Source: Candidatus Manganitrophus sp.
Lineage (GTDB): Bacteria; Nitrospirota; Nitrospiria; SBBL01; Manganitrophaceae
Assembly: GCA_028865235.1 (NCBI GenBank)
Contig: CP114561.1
Coordinates: 1,818,001-1,882,000 of the forward strand
Length of the DNA: 64,000 nt
Reading direction: 5' to 3'
Shown here: positions 57,286 to 64,000 of the stretch, piece by piece
How positions within the stretch are numbered: position 1 is the first letter of the stretch
Layout of the letters: each line of letters opens with the position of its first letter
Program-made: the position numbers and the translations under genes
The notes under the pieces: generated by a model
What the model was told of the DNA's origin: nothing
The model's input: the letters and a program-made list of their open reading frames with translations, nothing else
The model's database searches: none

Positions 57286-58037
57286 GCGGATTGCGACATC
57301 AACAAGAAATCCTGATGGTCTCCACCCTCTCGCAACAGCGATATTGCGAGAAGAAGGTCGATCTTGCGATGCAGTTCCCCGAGGTGGAGCCGACCTCTCC
57401 GGCGATGGCGCAAGGGGCCGAAGGCCATGCGCGGCTGGAAGAAGGGGCGACCCCCGTCACCCGGGAGGAGATTGAGGCTTCGCTCCATCGTGGGGAGAGC
57501 CTGACCCTTTTCGAATTTCCGATGGAAGGGGTCTGGGAGGAGATCCCGATTTGGGGACGGCCCGACCTGGTTCAACTGGAGGGGAAATCCGCCAAACTGC
57601 TGGTCGAATTTAAATTCTCACGCCGCTCGAATCTCTTCCCCTCGCAACAAACACAGGCCAACCTCTACGGCTGGCTTCTCCAGCAGAATCGATTTGATGT
57701 CGATTCTCTCCTTTGCGCCGTCGCGATCTTCCCCGCGACGATTCCCCACGTCAAGCTTCTCCCCACCGATCTAACCGGAACGCTCCTGAAGGTCACGGAG
57801 CAACTTCGGGCAAAAACGTTCCGCTCTGCAGTCCCCATTCTCCGCCAAGAAAAATCGTTCACGCTTCACCTCTTCCCGTTCCGTCCGCAGATCGCCGAGC
57901 GCGATCTGCGCTGGGCGGTCGATTACTGGCGGGGGAAAAGGGAGCCCGAACCGAGCGGTTCGATCAACAAATGCCTGATCTGCCGGTTTAACGCCGAAGC
58001 CCTCTGCGACCAGGCGCTCGCCCCTTTTCCCCGCTGA
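57282..58037 (+). CDS. Cas4/RecB-like PD-(D/E)XK nuclease with Fe-S cysteines
   Basis: ATG 57282 overlaps the corrected pfkA stop (ATGA) and gives 251 residues. Cys22 in RYCEKK, a possible metal His in GAEGHARLE, Asp95 in GRPDLV, EFK at 109-111 and a C-terminal Cys trio (CLICRFNAEALC, C231/C234/C242) make the Cas4/Dna2-type layout, with four cysteines that would hold a 4Fe-4S cluster and a PD-(D/E)XK active site. No CRISPR array or other cas gene is present. A DNA repair or other nuclease role is likely; the coupling to pfkA is odd. Confidence 0.78.
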   Translation: MSGLRHQQEILMVSTLSQQRYCEKKVDLAMQFPEVEPTSPAMAQGAEGHARLEEGATPVTREEIEASLHRGESLTLFEFPMEGVWEEIPIWGRPDLVQLEGKSAKLLVEFKFSRRSNLFPSQQTQANLYGWLLQQNRFDVDSLLCAVAIFPATIPHVKLLPTDLTGTLLKVTEQLRAKTFRSAVPILRQEKSFTLHLFPFRPQIAERDLRWAVDYWRGKREPEPSGSINKCLICRFNAEALCDQALAPFPR

Positions 58038-58077
58038 CCCTTTCCCCTCCCCTTCACCAGCAGCACAACGGAAGGAA

Positions 58078-59253
58078 TCAACTCCCCGGTTTTAAGAGGA
58101 CTTTGATGCAGCCCTCCTCTTTTTCGTTAAAGATCCGATAACCTTCCGGCGCTTCATCGAGCGACATCCGATGGGTGATAATGTAGGTCAGATCGATCTT
58201 CTCTTTGATGATCCGATCGAGCAAAAGCCCCGTATATTTTTGGACCGGCGTCTGCCCCATCCGGAACGTGATCCCCTTCCCGAAGGCGATCCCCATCGGC
58301 ATCTTGTCGACATAGCCGGCATAAACCCCCGGCAGGGAAACCGTTCCCCCGTTTCGGCAGGCGCGGATGACTTCTCTCAGCGCAAAGGGACGATCGGTCT
58401 CCAGGTAAAACTTCTGTTTTAATTTTTCATACGCGGCCACCGGCCCTTTTTCATCGGCATCCATCCCGACCGCATCGATGCAGACATCGGGGCCCCGGCC
58501 GGCGGTAATGTCCTTGAGTGCGTCAACGACATCGACCTCTTCGAAGTTGAGGACCTCCGTATGGTTCTGGCCCCTCGCCTTTTCGAGCCGCTCCGAAACA
58601 TGATCGATTGCGATGACCCGCTCCGCACCCAGAAGATACGCGCACTTGATCGTGAGCAGTCCGACGGGACCGCATCCCCAAACCGCCACCACATCCCCCG
58701 GCTGAATACGGCCGTTGATCGCCGCATGATACGCGGTGGGGAAGATATCCCCCAGGAAGAGAACCTGCTCATCGGTCATATCGTCCGGAATCCGGATCGG
58801 CCCCACGTCGGCAAACGGGACACGGACATACTCCGCCTGCCCTCCCGGGTAGCCGCCATAAAGGTGGGTATAGCCGAAGAGACCGGCGGTCGGATAGTCG
58901 GTCACCTTCTCCTGCATGAGGAAATTCGGATTGGAGTTGTCACAGAGGGTGAACGCCTCCATTCGGCAGTAAAAGCAGTTGCCGCAGGAGATGGAAAAGG
59001 GAACGACCACCCGGTCCCCCACGCGGAGCTTCCGATTTCCCTTTCCCACCTCGACCACCTCTCCCATAAATTCGTGACCGAGAATGTCCCCGCGCTTCAT
59101 CGTCGGAACATTGCCGTGATAGAGGTGGAGATCGGAACCGCAGATCGCCGCCGTCGTCACTTTGACGATGGCATCGCGCGGATTGAGAATTTTCGGATCG
59201 GGAACATTCTCGACCCGAACCTCTTGTGATCCATACCAAGAAACAGCCTTCAT
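58078..59253 (-). CDS. Zinc-dependent alcohol/formaldehyde dehydrogenase-like enzyme
   Basis: A 391-residue MDR-family dehydrogenase: catalytic zinc ligands in AAICGSDLHLYHG and GHEFMGEVVEVG, structural zinc cysteines CGNCFYCRMEAFTLC, and the NAD-binding motif VAVWGCGPVGLLTIKCAYLLGAERVIAID. The insert after the zinc loop (GYTHLYGGYPGGQAEYVRVP) is like the glutathione-independent formaldehyde dehydrogenase group. Substrate not certain. It probably forms a unit with the SRPBCC gene 63 bases upstream. Confidence 0.85.
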   Translation of the reverse strand: MKAVSWYGSQEVRVENVPDPKILNPRDAIVKVTTAAICGSDLHLYHGNVPTMKRGDILGHEFMGEVVEVGKGNRKLRVGDRVVVPFSISCGNCFYCRMEAFTLCDNSNPNFLMQEKVTDYPTAGLFGYTHLYGGYPGGQAEYVRVPFADVGPIRIPDDMTDEQVLFLGDIFPTAYHAAINGRIQPGDVVAVWGCGPVGLLTIKCAYLLGAERVIAIDHVSERLEKARGQNHTEVLNFEEVDVVDALKDITAGRGPDVCIDAVGMDADEKGPVAAYEKLKQKFYLETDRPFALREVIRACRNGGTVSLPGVYAGYVDKMPMGIAFGKGITFRMGQTPVQKYTGLLLDRIIKEKIDLTYIITHRMSLDEAPEGYRIFNEKEEGCIKVLLKPGS

Positions 59254-59316
59254 TCTCTTTCTCCTTAAATCATTTCAGAATTATTTCCGCGAAATAAACC
59301 GATCGTTCTCGTTCGG

Positions 59317-59787
59317 CTATTTGGGACGGGCCGGCTCGCCGTTGTTGACCGGGATCTCTCCCGTTTCCATCAGCGCTTTGAAGCGGCGCAGATCTTCATA
59401 GACCCGCGTCCCCGGATCCTCTCCGACCAGCTTTGCCGCCACCGCGCCAAGTTTCCCGCCCGGCGCCGTGTATTCCATCCTCACCCGAACTTCCGTCCCC
59501 CGGTCGCCCGGCGCCTTTTTAAAGGTCACGGCGCCGGCCTGCTCGACGTCGGCACCCTCCAGCGATCGCCACGCGATCCGCTCGTTGATCTGATCCTCGG
59601 TGATCTCCGCGTCCCATTCGAACACCTGAGCCGCCGGTCCCTTCGCCCGCCAATGAGAGCGCCGGTCCCCCAGCGGCGTGACCGCCTCGAGGTTTTTCAT
59701 GAAATTCGGAAGCATGTCGAACTTTCGCCAGTAACGGTAGAGCTCCTCCGGCGACTTTAAAACGGTGACTGCCTTTTTTATTTCCAT
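59317..59787 (-). CDS. SRPBCC/cyclase-dehydrase-like protein
   Basis: A 156-residue protein whose start (VTVLKSPEELYRYWRKFDMLPNFMKNLEAVTPL) and GDRRSHWRAKGPAAQVFEWDAEITED follow the polyketide cyclase/dehydrase-like SRPBCC pattern, with a hydrophobic pocket that binds lipid-like ligands. The end of the helix (RVYEDLRRFKALMETGEIPV) is typical of a subgroup found next to zinc alcohol dehydrogenases. Ligand unknown. A good ribosome site (AAGGAGGTTCTTGAG) precedes ATG 59787. Confidence 0.78.
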   Translation of the reverse strand: MEIKKAVTVLKSPEELYRYWRKFDMLPNFMKNLEAVTPLGDRRSHWRAKGPAAQVFEWDAEITEDQINERIAWRSLEGADVEQAGAVTFKKAPGDRGTEVRVRMEYTAPGGKLGAVAAKLVGEDPGTRVYEDLRRFKALMETGEIPVNNGEPARPK

Positions 59788-60284
59788 CTCAAGAACCTCC
59801 TTGTTCTCATTTTTTGTTCAATGAGATCGTGACTGCTTGAACACGAAGCATCCTTGATGGAAGGGTAGAACGCGAAGGAAGGGGGCGTCAATTAGCTTGA
59901 AGGGAGTAGTGATCCCTTTCAGGCAATCTCAGCATTGAGGAGATCGCCGAAGCGGGAGGAAGAGCGGGTTGCTTTCGGAATTGCATGGATGATGAAGAAG
60001 GACGGAGTATCGATTGTGAAATTCTTTTTTGTGAAAATCAGAACATGACCTGGCAGGCAATACCAACGAAAGTCACGCTTTCACCTACAATTCAATACAT
60101 TGTAGAGGTTTGAGAACTGATGATTACGGAGAGAAAAGGAGGATGTACCATTGAGCAGCACTTGACATCAATGGACCAGAGAGATAGCAAAGGGAGCGGA
60201 GTAGTCAAGCATCAAATTCAAGTAGTTTGTTAAAAGATAGTCAATGGCACACCCTTTTTCAAAACCACGGGCTCAGACAGAGAG
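59788..60284. other. Gene-free boundary before the ubiquitin-like operon
   Basis: About 500 bases with no convincing gene and more A/T than the neighbours. An inverted repeat CTACAAT-TCAATAC-ATTGTAG lies at 60085-60105. An AAAAGGAGGATG ribosome-site-like stretch at about 60136 leads only to a short, stopped frame. It separates the housekeeping genes from the accessory operon and may be one edge of an insertion, but I see no transposase, integrase or att-like direct repeat. Confidence 0.45.
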
Positions 60285-61685
60285 TCACCTGCACACGTAG
60301 TTCGTGTGTCTAGTGCCACGGTCCGGCACAGAAACGAATCCAGGATTGAACGTGGCCAGACCGCCCTTATGCTCAATCGAGGCACGGTAAGACAGTGATT
60401 TCAGGTCGAGATCGTGTACGGCGAACAATGTGCCTTCATGGAGGAGGCGGAGCACTTCCGCCAGGCACAGCACCGCGGCCGTCATGCCGACGAAAGGGGC
60501 GCCGACCGCTTTGCCTGCCAGCAGTGTGACACCGCACTGGTCTAGCCCACGCGCCTTGAGATCGCCGTATGCTGGCGCGCTTGACTCAACCACTTTCTCG
60601 CCGCCGGGTTTCCACAACTCGTGTGGGTCCTTCGTACCCGGAAAAGTGTGGATGCGGATTGCGCGGAAATCTTTCACGCCGCTGCCGATTCCCGCTTCTA
60701 CAATGAACTTGAAGCCAACATCGCAAAGTGCCCGCCGTGCGAGCACGTTGTCGACACCGCATAAAGCCACCTGCGGCTCGTCGGGCTGGACGCGCAGGGT
60801 TTTGTCAAACTTCCGCTCAACGATAGCCGTCCTGAAGCCCCTCGCCTCCATCACTGCCGCCATTGCGCGTGTCTTTCTCTTGTCCATCATCGGCCTTTCG
60901 GAAAGAATTGATGTGCTCAGTGTGGAGGCAGTGACCACGTCAATGTCGTGGAGGATCAGCTCAACTTCTTCCGGATTTGCATACGGGAGCAACGACAGAC
61001 CCCATAAATACGCCTGTCCGAGGTGCCCTAAACCGATGAACCATAACTTGCTCGGCAAATAGGTAAGTCGCGGCCCATCGTTCTCGGCCTGCCACCAGTC
61101 CTCCACGGCGTCCGGCTTCCAGAGCGACAGTCCGATTTCCCGGAGCCCTGCTTCAGGCGTGTCTTGTCGCACGAAGAGAAATGCTTCGTTGACTGCCAGT
61201 GCCGCGGCCAATGCGCCGCTCAGCGGGAACTCTGAATCTAGATCGAAAGGCACATCCGCATGCACTGGCACGATACCCGCGCGCCACCCGTTGAAAACGG
61301 CTCGGACGGCGAAACTCGCAGATTGTGGCGGCTCGATGGTTCCGATGTACACCGAGGGAACATTCGGCTCCAGTAATTTTACCCGCCTCGCGCCCGCGGC
61401 GAGGATCGCCTCAGCGATGCCCTGATTTCCCGGAAGTAGATTCGGGATTGCCGCCTCATCTGGAATGAGCACGTCGACGCCGCCGAGGAACACCCGGCTC
61501 GCCAGCCGCAGGAATGTGAGAAGCGCGGCCTGGTGTGTGTTCGACCGCCCGATTTCAAACCCCACGGCGACACCGATACGGTATCTCGAGAAGATACGCT
61601 GTGCGTGCTCGATGGACTCGGCCTCTCCGGTATCCATCGCGAGCTTGACTAGCCGGTGCAATTCGTCGGGCTTGACTATATTCAT
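60285..61685 (-). CDS. E1-like ubiquitin-activating enzyme (ThiF family, BilC-like)
   Basis: A 466-residue E1-like protein. Residues about 35-200 form a degenerate Rossmann-like half (RIGVAVGFEIGRS), and residues 213-440 the active adenylation half with LWFIGLGHLGQAYLWGL (GXGXXG at 218-223), an acidic strand end (HDIDVVTASTLSTSIL), Arg/Lys residues (DKRKTRAM) and VALCGVDNVLARRALCDVGF. Cys384 in LDQCGVTLLAGKAVGAPFVG is the likely thioester site. It would adenylate the C-terminus of the Ubl and pass it to the E2. It starts 7 bases after the JAB gene behind AGAGAGG. Confidence 0.82.
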   Translation of the reverse strand: MNIVKPDELHRLVKLAMDTGEAESIEHAQRIFSRYRIGVAVGFEIGRSNTHQAALLTFLRLASRVFLGGVDVLIPDEAAIPNLLPGNQGIAEAILAAGARRVKLLEPNVPSVYIGTIEPPQSASFAVRAVFNGWRAGIVPVHADVPFDLDSEFPLSGALAAALAVNEAFLFVRQDTPEAGLREIGLSLWKPDAVEDWWQAENDGPRLTYLPSKLWFIGLGHLGQAYLWGLSLLPYANPEEVELILHDIDVVTASTLSTSILSERPMMDKRKTRAMAAVMEARGFRTAIVERKFDKTLRVQPDEPQVALCGVDNVLARRALCDVGFKFIVEAGIGSGVKDFRAIRIHTFPGTKDPHELWKPGGEKVVESSAPAYGDLKARGLDQCGVTLLAGKAVGAPFVGMTAAVLCLAEVLRLLHEGTLFAVHDLDLKSLSYRASIEHKGGLATFNPGFVSVPDRGTRHTNYVCR

Positions 61686-61691
61686 GAATTC

Positions 61692-62207
61692 TTACCTCTC
61701 TGATAGAATGTTGAGCACCTCAGCCACCACGCGGCCGCGATACGCGGTCCAGCGATACCGGCCATGATACATGTATACGCCGACGTCGGATGCACGGATC
61801 AACCCCTGTGCGTAATTGGGCACGATCAGAGCGATATGACCAGGGATTGAAATCATTGGGTGCATCTTATCCGAGTGACTTTGTCCCGGACCATAGGGGT
61901 GGGTATGAACGTCGGCTATGACGCTGAGCGACGCCTGCGCGCAAAGTTCCCACAGGCGCCCATAACGGTGACCGTCGAAGTGCACATATCCCTCATTTAG
62001 GCAATTCGGGTCAAGGTCATCATATAGCACAATGCGGCGCACGACACGCTCGCCGCCATTGTCGGTGCCGAGCAGGAAGGCACCGCTCTCGCGAACCCCT
62101 CCGCCGCGCTCCCGCAACTTACGCAAGAGTTCATCCCATAGCGGAAGATCAATTGTCAGCCTAGATCGCGGGGCACTCGATGTAGTCCCGTGATTGAAGA
62201 ATCTCAT
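61692..62207 (-). CDS. JAB/JAMM isopeptidase (BilD-like)
   Basis: A 171-residue Mov34/JAB domain protein with the complete zinc site: Glu40 in VRESGAFLLG, and H101-X-H103 with S110 and D113 in ADVHTHPYGPGQSHSDK. In Bil-like and CBASS systems such peptidases trim the Ubl precursor or remove it from targets. ATG 62207 overlaps the E2 gene by 47 bases; the conserved region starts at about residue 17, so a non-ATG start near 62159 is possible. Zinc residues show an active enzyme. Confidence 0.85.
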   Translation of the reverse strand: MRFFNHGTTSSAPRSRLTIDLPLWDELLRKLRERGGGVRESGAFLLGTDNGGERVVRRIVLYDDLDPNCLNEGYVHFDGHRYGRLWELCAQASLSVIADVHTHPYGPGQSHSDKMHPMISIPGHIALIVPNYAQGLIRASDVGVYMYHGRYRWTAYRGRVVAEVLNILSER

Positions 62208-62622
62208 GAACGATCCCCAGATACTGAGTGATTCCTTTTGCCGGGTTCCAGATCATCGACGGATACTCGTTGCGCCAATTATCGTGGCCCTCGATCGCAG
62301 TACGATCACATGGCAAGTACAGTGCGATGCCTGACTTCCAGTTCGGGTTGAATACTGCCGTGATCCGGGCGCCGCCCTTGGGCCATAGAGAGAAGTCGAG
62401 CGGTGCCTTCTTTTCGGGACACCACAGTCGCGCCGTGGGTGGATTCTGCGGATAGCCCGAGCAATCGAAGCGGAGGACGAACTCACGGTTATCCCGTGCC
62501 GTAATGCCGATCTGTACGCCCGGCCACTCCACCGCCAGAAGTCGCCAACGCTTCCCCGCTTCGCCAGCGAGAAAGCGCCCTGACTCCATATCTGCCCTCA
62601 ACTCCCTCTCGTCGGGTGCCAT
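62161..62622 (-). CDS. E2-like ubiquitin-conjugating protein (BilB-like)
   Basis: I choose ATG 62622, whose A is shared with the Ubl stop (TGATG), giving 153 residues and coupled translation. The E2 fold shows REFVLRFDCSGYPQNPPTARLWCPE (the YPXNPP turn, about 57-62), FNPNWKSGIALYLPCDRTAIEGHDNW with the likely catalytic Cys105, and WNPAKGITQYLGIVHEILQS as the final helices. It would take the activated Ubl from the E1 and attach it to a target. The frame also extends upstream into the Ubl gene, which is unlikely to be used. Confidence 0.8.
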   Translation of the reverse strand: MAPDERELRADMESGRFLAGEAGKRWRLLAVEWPGVQIGITARDNREFVLRFDCSGYPQNPPTARLWCPEKKAPLDFSLWPKGGARITAVFNPNWKSGIALYLPCDRTAIEGHDNWRNEYPSMIWNPAKGITQYLGIVHEILQSRDYIECPAI

Positions 62623-63119
62623 CACGCGGCTCCCTGGATGCGCGGGTTCGGGACGAGGTCGAACGAGATGGCGCAGGTTGAGCATGCTGCGAGCGTACCG
62701 ATATGCACGTCAACGTCCGGTTGTTCGTGGGTCCCGGCAATCTGCAGAATCAGTTCGGCTGCATCTTCCTTCGAAATTCCGAGCTCCTTTGCGGCCGACC
62801 TCTTCACTGCTCCGATCGTCCTGCCGGGGCCGAAGACATGCTCCACAACCCGCCCGGAGTAAACCACCCTGACACTCACGCGCCGACAACGATGAACGTG
62901 CAGACGCACGCCGTGCTTGCCGGCGACCGACTCGATCGTTACCTCGTCGATGAGTGGCTCGTCCTGGTCCTCCAGAAACACGGCAGCCTCGCCATTCACC
63001 TGTAGGCCATGGGAAGCGCAGGCGTGCCTCACGTCGAGGGCGGTGCTCTGCGGCTCGAGTTGTAACCGTACGACGTCTTTAATCCCCTCGCCTTGCAGAA
63101 AGACATTTATTTTAGACAT
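62622..63119 (-). CDS. Tandem ubiquitin-like protein (BilA/ISG15-like)
   Basis: A 165-residue protein made of two beta-grasp units: residues 1-78 (KINVFLQGEGIKDVVRLQLE; ALDVRHACASHGLQV; VRLHVHRC) and 80-158 (RVSVRVVYSGRVVEHVFGPG; TIGAVKRSAAKELGI; TCAISFDLVP). Two fused Ubl domains are the hallmark of ISG15 and of bacterial BilA. The tail is NPRIQGAA, with no Gly-Gly; a Gly followed by AA could be a precursor trimmed by the JAB enzyme. AAGGAG lies eight bases before the ATG. It heads the Ubl-E2-JAB-E1 set. Confidence 0.8.
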   Translation of the reverse strand: MSKINVFLQGEGIKDVVRLQLEPQSTALDVRHACASHGLQVNGEAAVFLEDQDEPLIDEVTIESVAGKHGVRLHVHRCRRVSVRVVYSGRVVEHVFGPGRTIGAVKRSAAKELGISKEDAAELILQIAGTHEQPDVDVHIGTLAACSTCAISFDLVPNPRIQGAA

Positions 63120-63141
63120 TTTTTGATCTCCTTATGATTGG

Positions 63142-63159
63142 GGCGGCGAAAGCGCCGCC
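63142..63159. repeat. GC hairpin upstream of the Ubl gene
   Basis: GGCGGCG-AAAG-CGCCGCC, a 7-bp perfect stem, lies in the spacer of about 95 bases between the PD-(D/E)XK gene and the Ubl gene. There is no T run on either side. It may stabilise or separate the mRNA halves. Confidence 0.5.
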
Positions 63160-63215
63160 TTCATACATATAATCGCTTGGAGATCGAAAAACCGGTAACC
63201 GTCGGCGGTGTCGAC

Positions 63216-64000
63216 TTATGGGAGCTGTACAGGTCCTTCCGGGAGGGATGGGCAATAAAAGAAGTGCGGACAGCGTGGGCAGCTGAACGCATCCGGTTGT
63301 GGAGGGAACAGTCCGGAGTGGATGCTGGCAGACGCAGCTCCAGCCTTTTCCATTCGGTTCTTCATTTTTTTCACGCTCGGCGCGATGCGCGTTCGGGTGT
63401 TCCCAGTCAGATGTACCGCCTCGACCTCATACCGCCCCTCCCCATAACGTTCTGCGGCGGCGGTATGATAGAGGGTATAGATCCATTCGTCCTCCTCGTC
63501 CTTGGACAGCTTCCCCGTGCGGATTCGGCGCAGCAGCATCGTGCCATCGGAGCGCTTAGCCACCTGGTCCGGATTGACCTCGACCTTGCCGTGGAGCAGA
63601 TCTACAGAGAAAGCCTCCACCTTGTGGATGTCGAGTCCAGCACACGCCGCCTCGAAGTTCACAATCGTTTGCTCCGCGATCCGCCGGTAGTCCGCTTCAT
63701 ACGCGTGGTCAAGCGGGCCCCGATTTTCCCATGAAGCCTCAAGGCGCTGCAGCAGCCATTTCCTGTCTCGGGCCTTGTCATGCTCACTCGCAGCGTTGAT
63801 GGTTTCATATACACAATTGTGTGCCTTGACGAAAGCCGTCTCGCGCTGTCGACCTGCCAATCCCAGGAGGTATGTATAAAGAAACCGTCGCGGACAGCTA
63901 TCGAAGCGACTCAGCTCGTCCGCCTCGATTACGCCTGTACCTGCCGCTACAGGCACGACCCACCTCTTTGCCGCGTCAGCTGGCATGGGTGACAATTGAA
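63216..64000 (-). CDS. PD-(D/E)XK-like domain protein, possibly a helicase C-terminus (partial)
   Basis: The frame is open at the window edge, so only the last 260 residues are seen. It starts ADELSRFDSCPRRFLYTYLLGL, the typical LSYSxLxxYxxCPRRFLY entry of RecB/AddB-type nuclease domains fused to UvrD helicases, and ends with FSCPRCPHFFYCPSLPEG, so one Cys near the start plus three at the end could hold an Fe-S cluster. The expected acidic-X-Lys site appears as LLRRIRTGK, so catalysis is doubtful. It lies upstream of the Ubl operon on the same strand and may belong to it. Confidence 0.65.
   Translation of the reverse strand, partial: QLSPMPADAAKRWVVPVAAGTGVIEADELSRFDSCPRRFLYTYLLGLAGRQRETAFVKAHNCVYETINAASEHDKARDRKWLLQRLEASWENRGPLDHAYEADYRRIAEQTIVNFEAACAGLDIHKVEAFSVDLLHGKVEVNPDQVAKRSDGTMLLRRIRTGKLSKDEEDEWIYTLYHTAAAERYGEGRYEVEAVHLTGNTRTRIAPSVKKMKNRMEKAGAASASIHSGLFPPQPDAFSCPRCPHFFYCPSLPEGPVQLP

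Noticed and set aside
59788..60284. Insertion sequence remnant
   Set aside because: No transposase fragment or terminal inverted repeats with target duplication could be found in either strand.
63138..63734. 198-codon plus-strand frame opposite the nuclease-like gene
   Set aside because: Antisense to a gene with clear protein features; no ribosome site.

Overview
The window looks like a chromosomal contig from an uncultured diderm (Gram-negative) bacterium of moderately high GC. It carries lipid A synthesis (lpxC), LPS export (lptE), a type IV pilus secretin, outer-membrane porin and lipoprotein genes, and a complete System I cytochrome c maturation set. The gene mix (B12-dependent ribonucleotide reductase, linked ccm genes, many c-type cytochrome and pilus genes) suggests Nitrospirota or a deltaproteobacterial-type lineage, but that placement is inference. 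About seventeen conserved genes are split by one-base errors, mostly in G/C runs. Restoring one base brings almost every one back to a whole number of codons, so the consensus is probably a draft long-read or metagenome assembly.

Left part (1-14.8 kb, minus strand): the start of an M23-type peptidase gene at the edge, then cutA, pilQ-P-O-N-M headed by a small MerR-like regulator, two giant tandem PilX-like pilins, further minor pilins, the major pilin, an unusual GspG-like protein, and pilC and pilB. Together these build a type IV pilus. The pilB promoter is TTGACA-N16-TATAGT, with a 26-bp perfect palindrome at its start point.

15-26.1 kb (minus strand): a geranylgeranyl-reductase-like flavoprotein, an HtrA protease, ccdA, tlpA and ccmI, H, G, F, E, an OB-fold/CcmD-like protein, ccmC and a fused ccmA-ccmB, all apparently read from one promoter near 26.1 kb. 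26.3-40.6 kb: assorted housekeeping and envelope genes, including FmdB, a TIGR02757 protein, a cytochrome c lipoprotein, NrdJ, an MBL hydrolase, a response regulator, a DksA-like operon, a TPR lipoprotein, an M48 peptidase, tRNA-Val, ApbE with its FMN-binding partner, and a porin.

40.6-46.3 kb: an iron module (fur, fbpC, fbpB, fbpA). The fur promoter and the fbpA promoter each carry the same 19-bp Fur box at the start point. 46.4-59.8 kb: core genes leuS, lptE, holA, rpsT, murJ, lpxC, glgA and pfkA, a lone Cas4-like nuclease, a zinc alcohol dehydrogenase and an SRPBCC protein. leuS contains two internal stretches that look like another species.

Right end (59.8-64 kb): after a gene-free stretch of about 500 bases there is a compact accessory operon on the minus strand. 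It encodes a PD-(D/E)XK/helicase-tail-like protein (cut by the window edge), a tandem ubiquitin-like protein, an E2-like protein, a JAB/JAMM peptidase and an E1 (ThiF) enzyme. This is a Bil-like (bacterial ISG15-like) ubiquitin conjugation system, a class known for phage defence, here in the order Ubl-E2-JAB-E1 behind a nuclease-like gene. It is the most interesting locus in the window.
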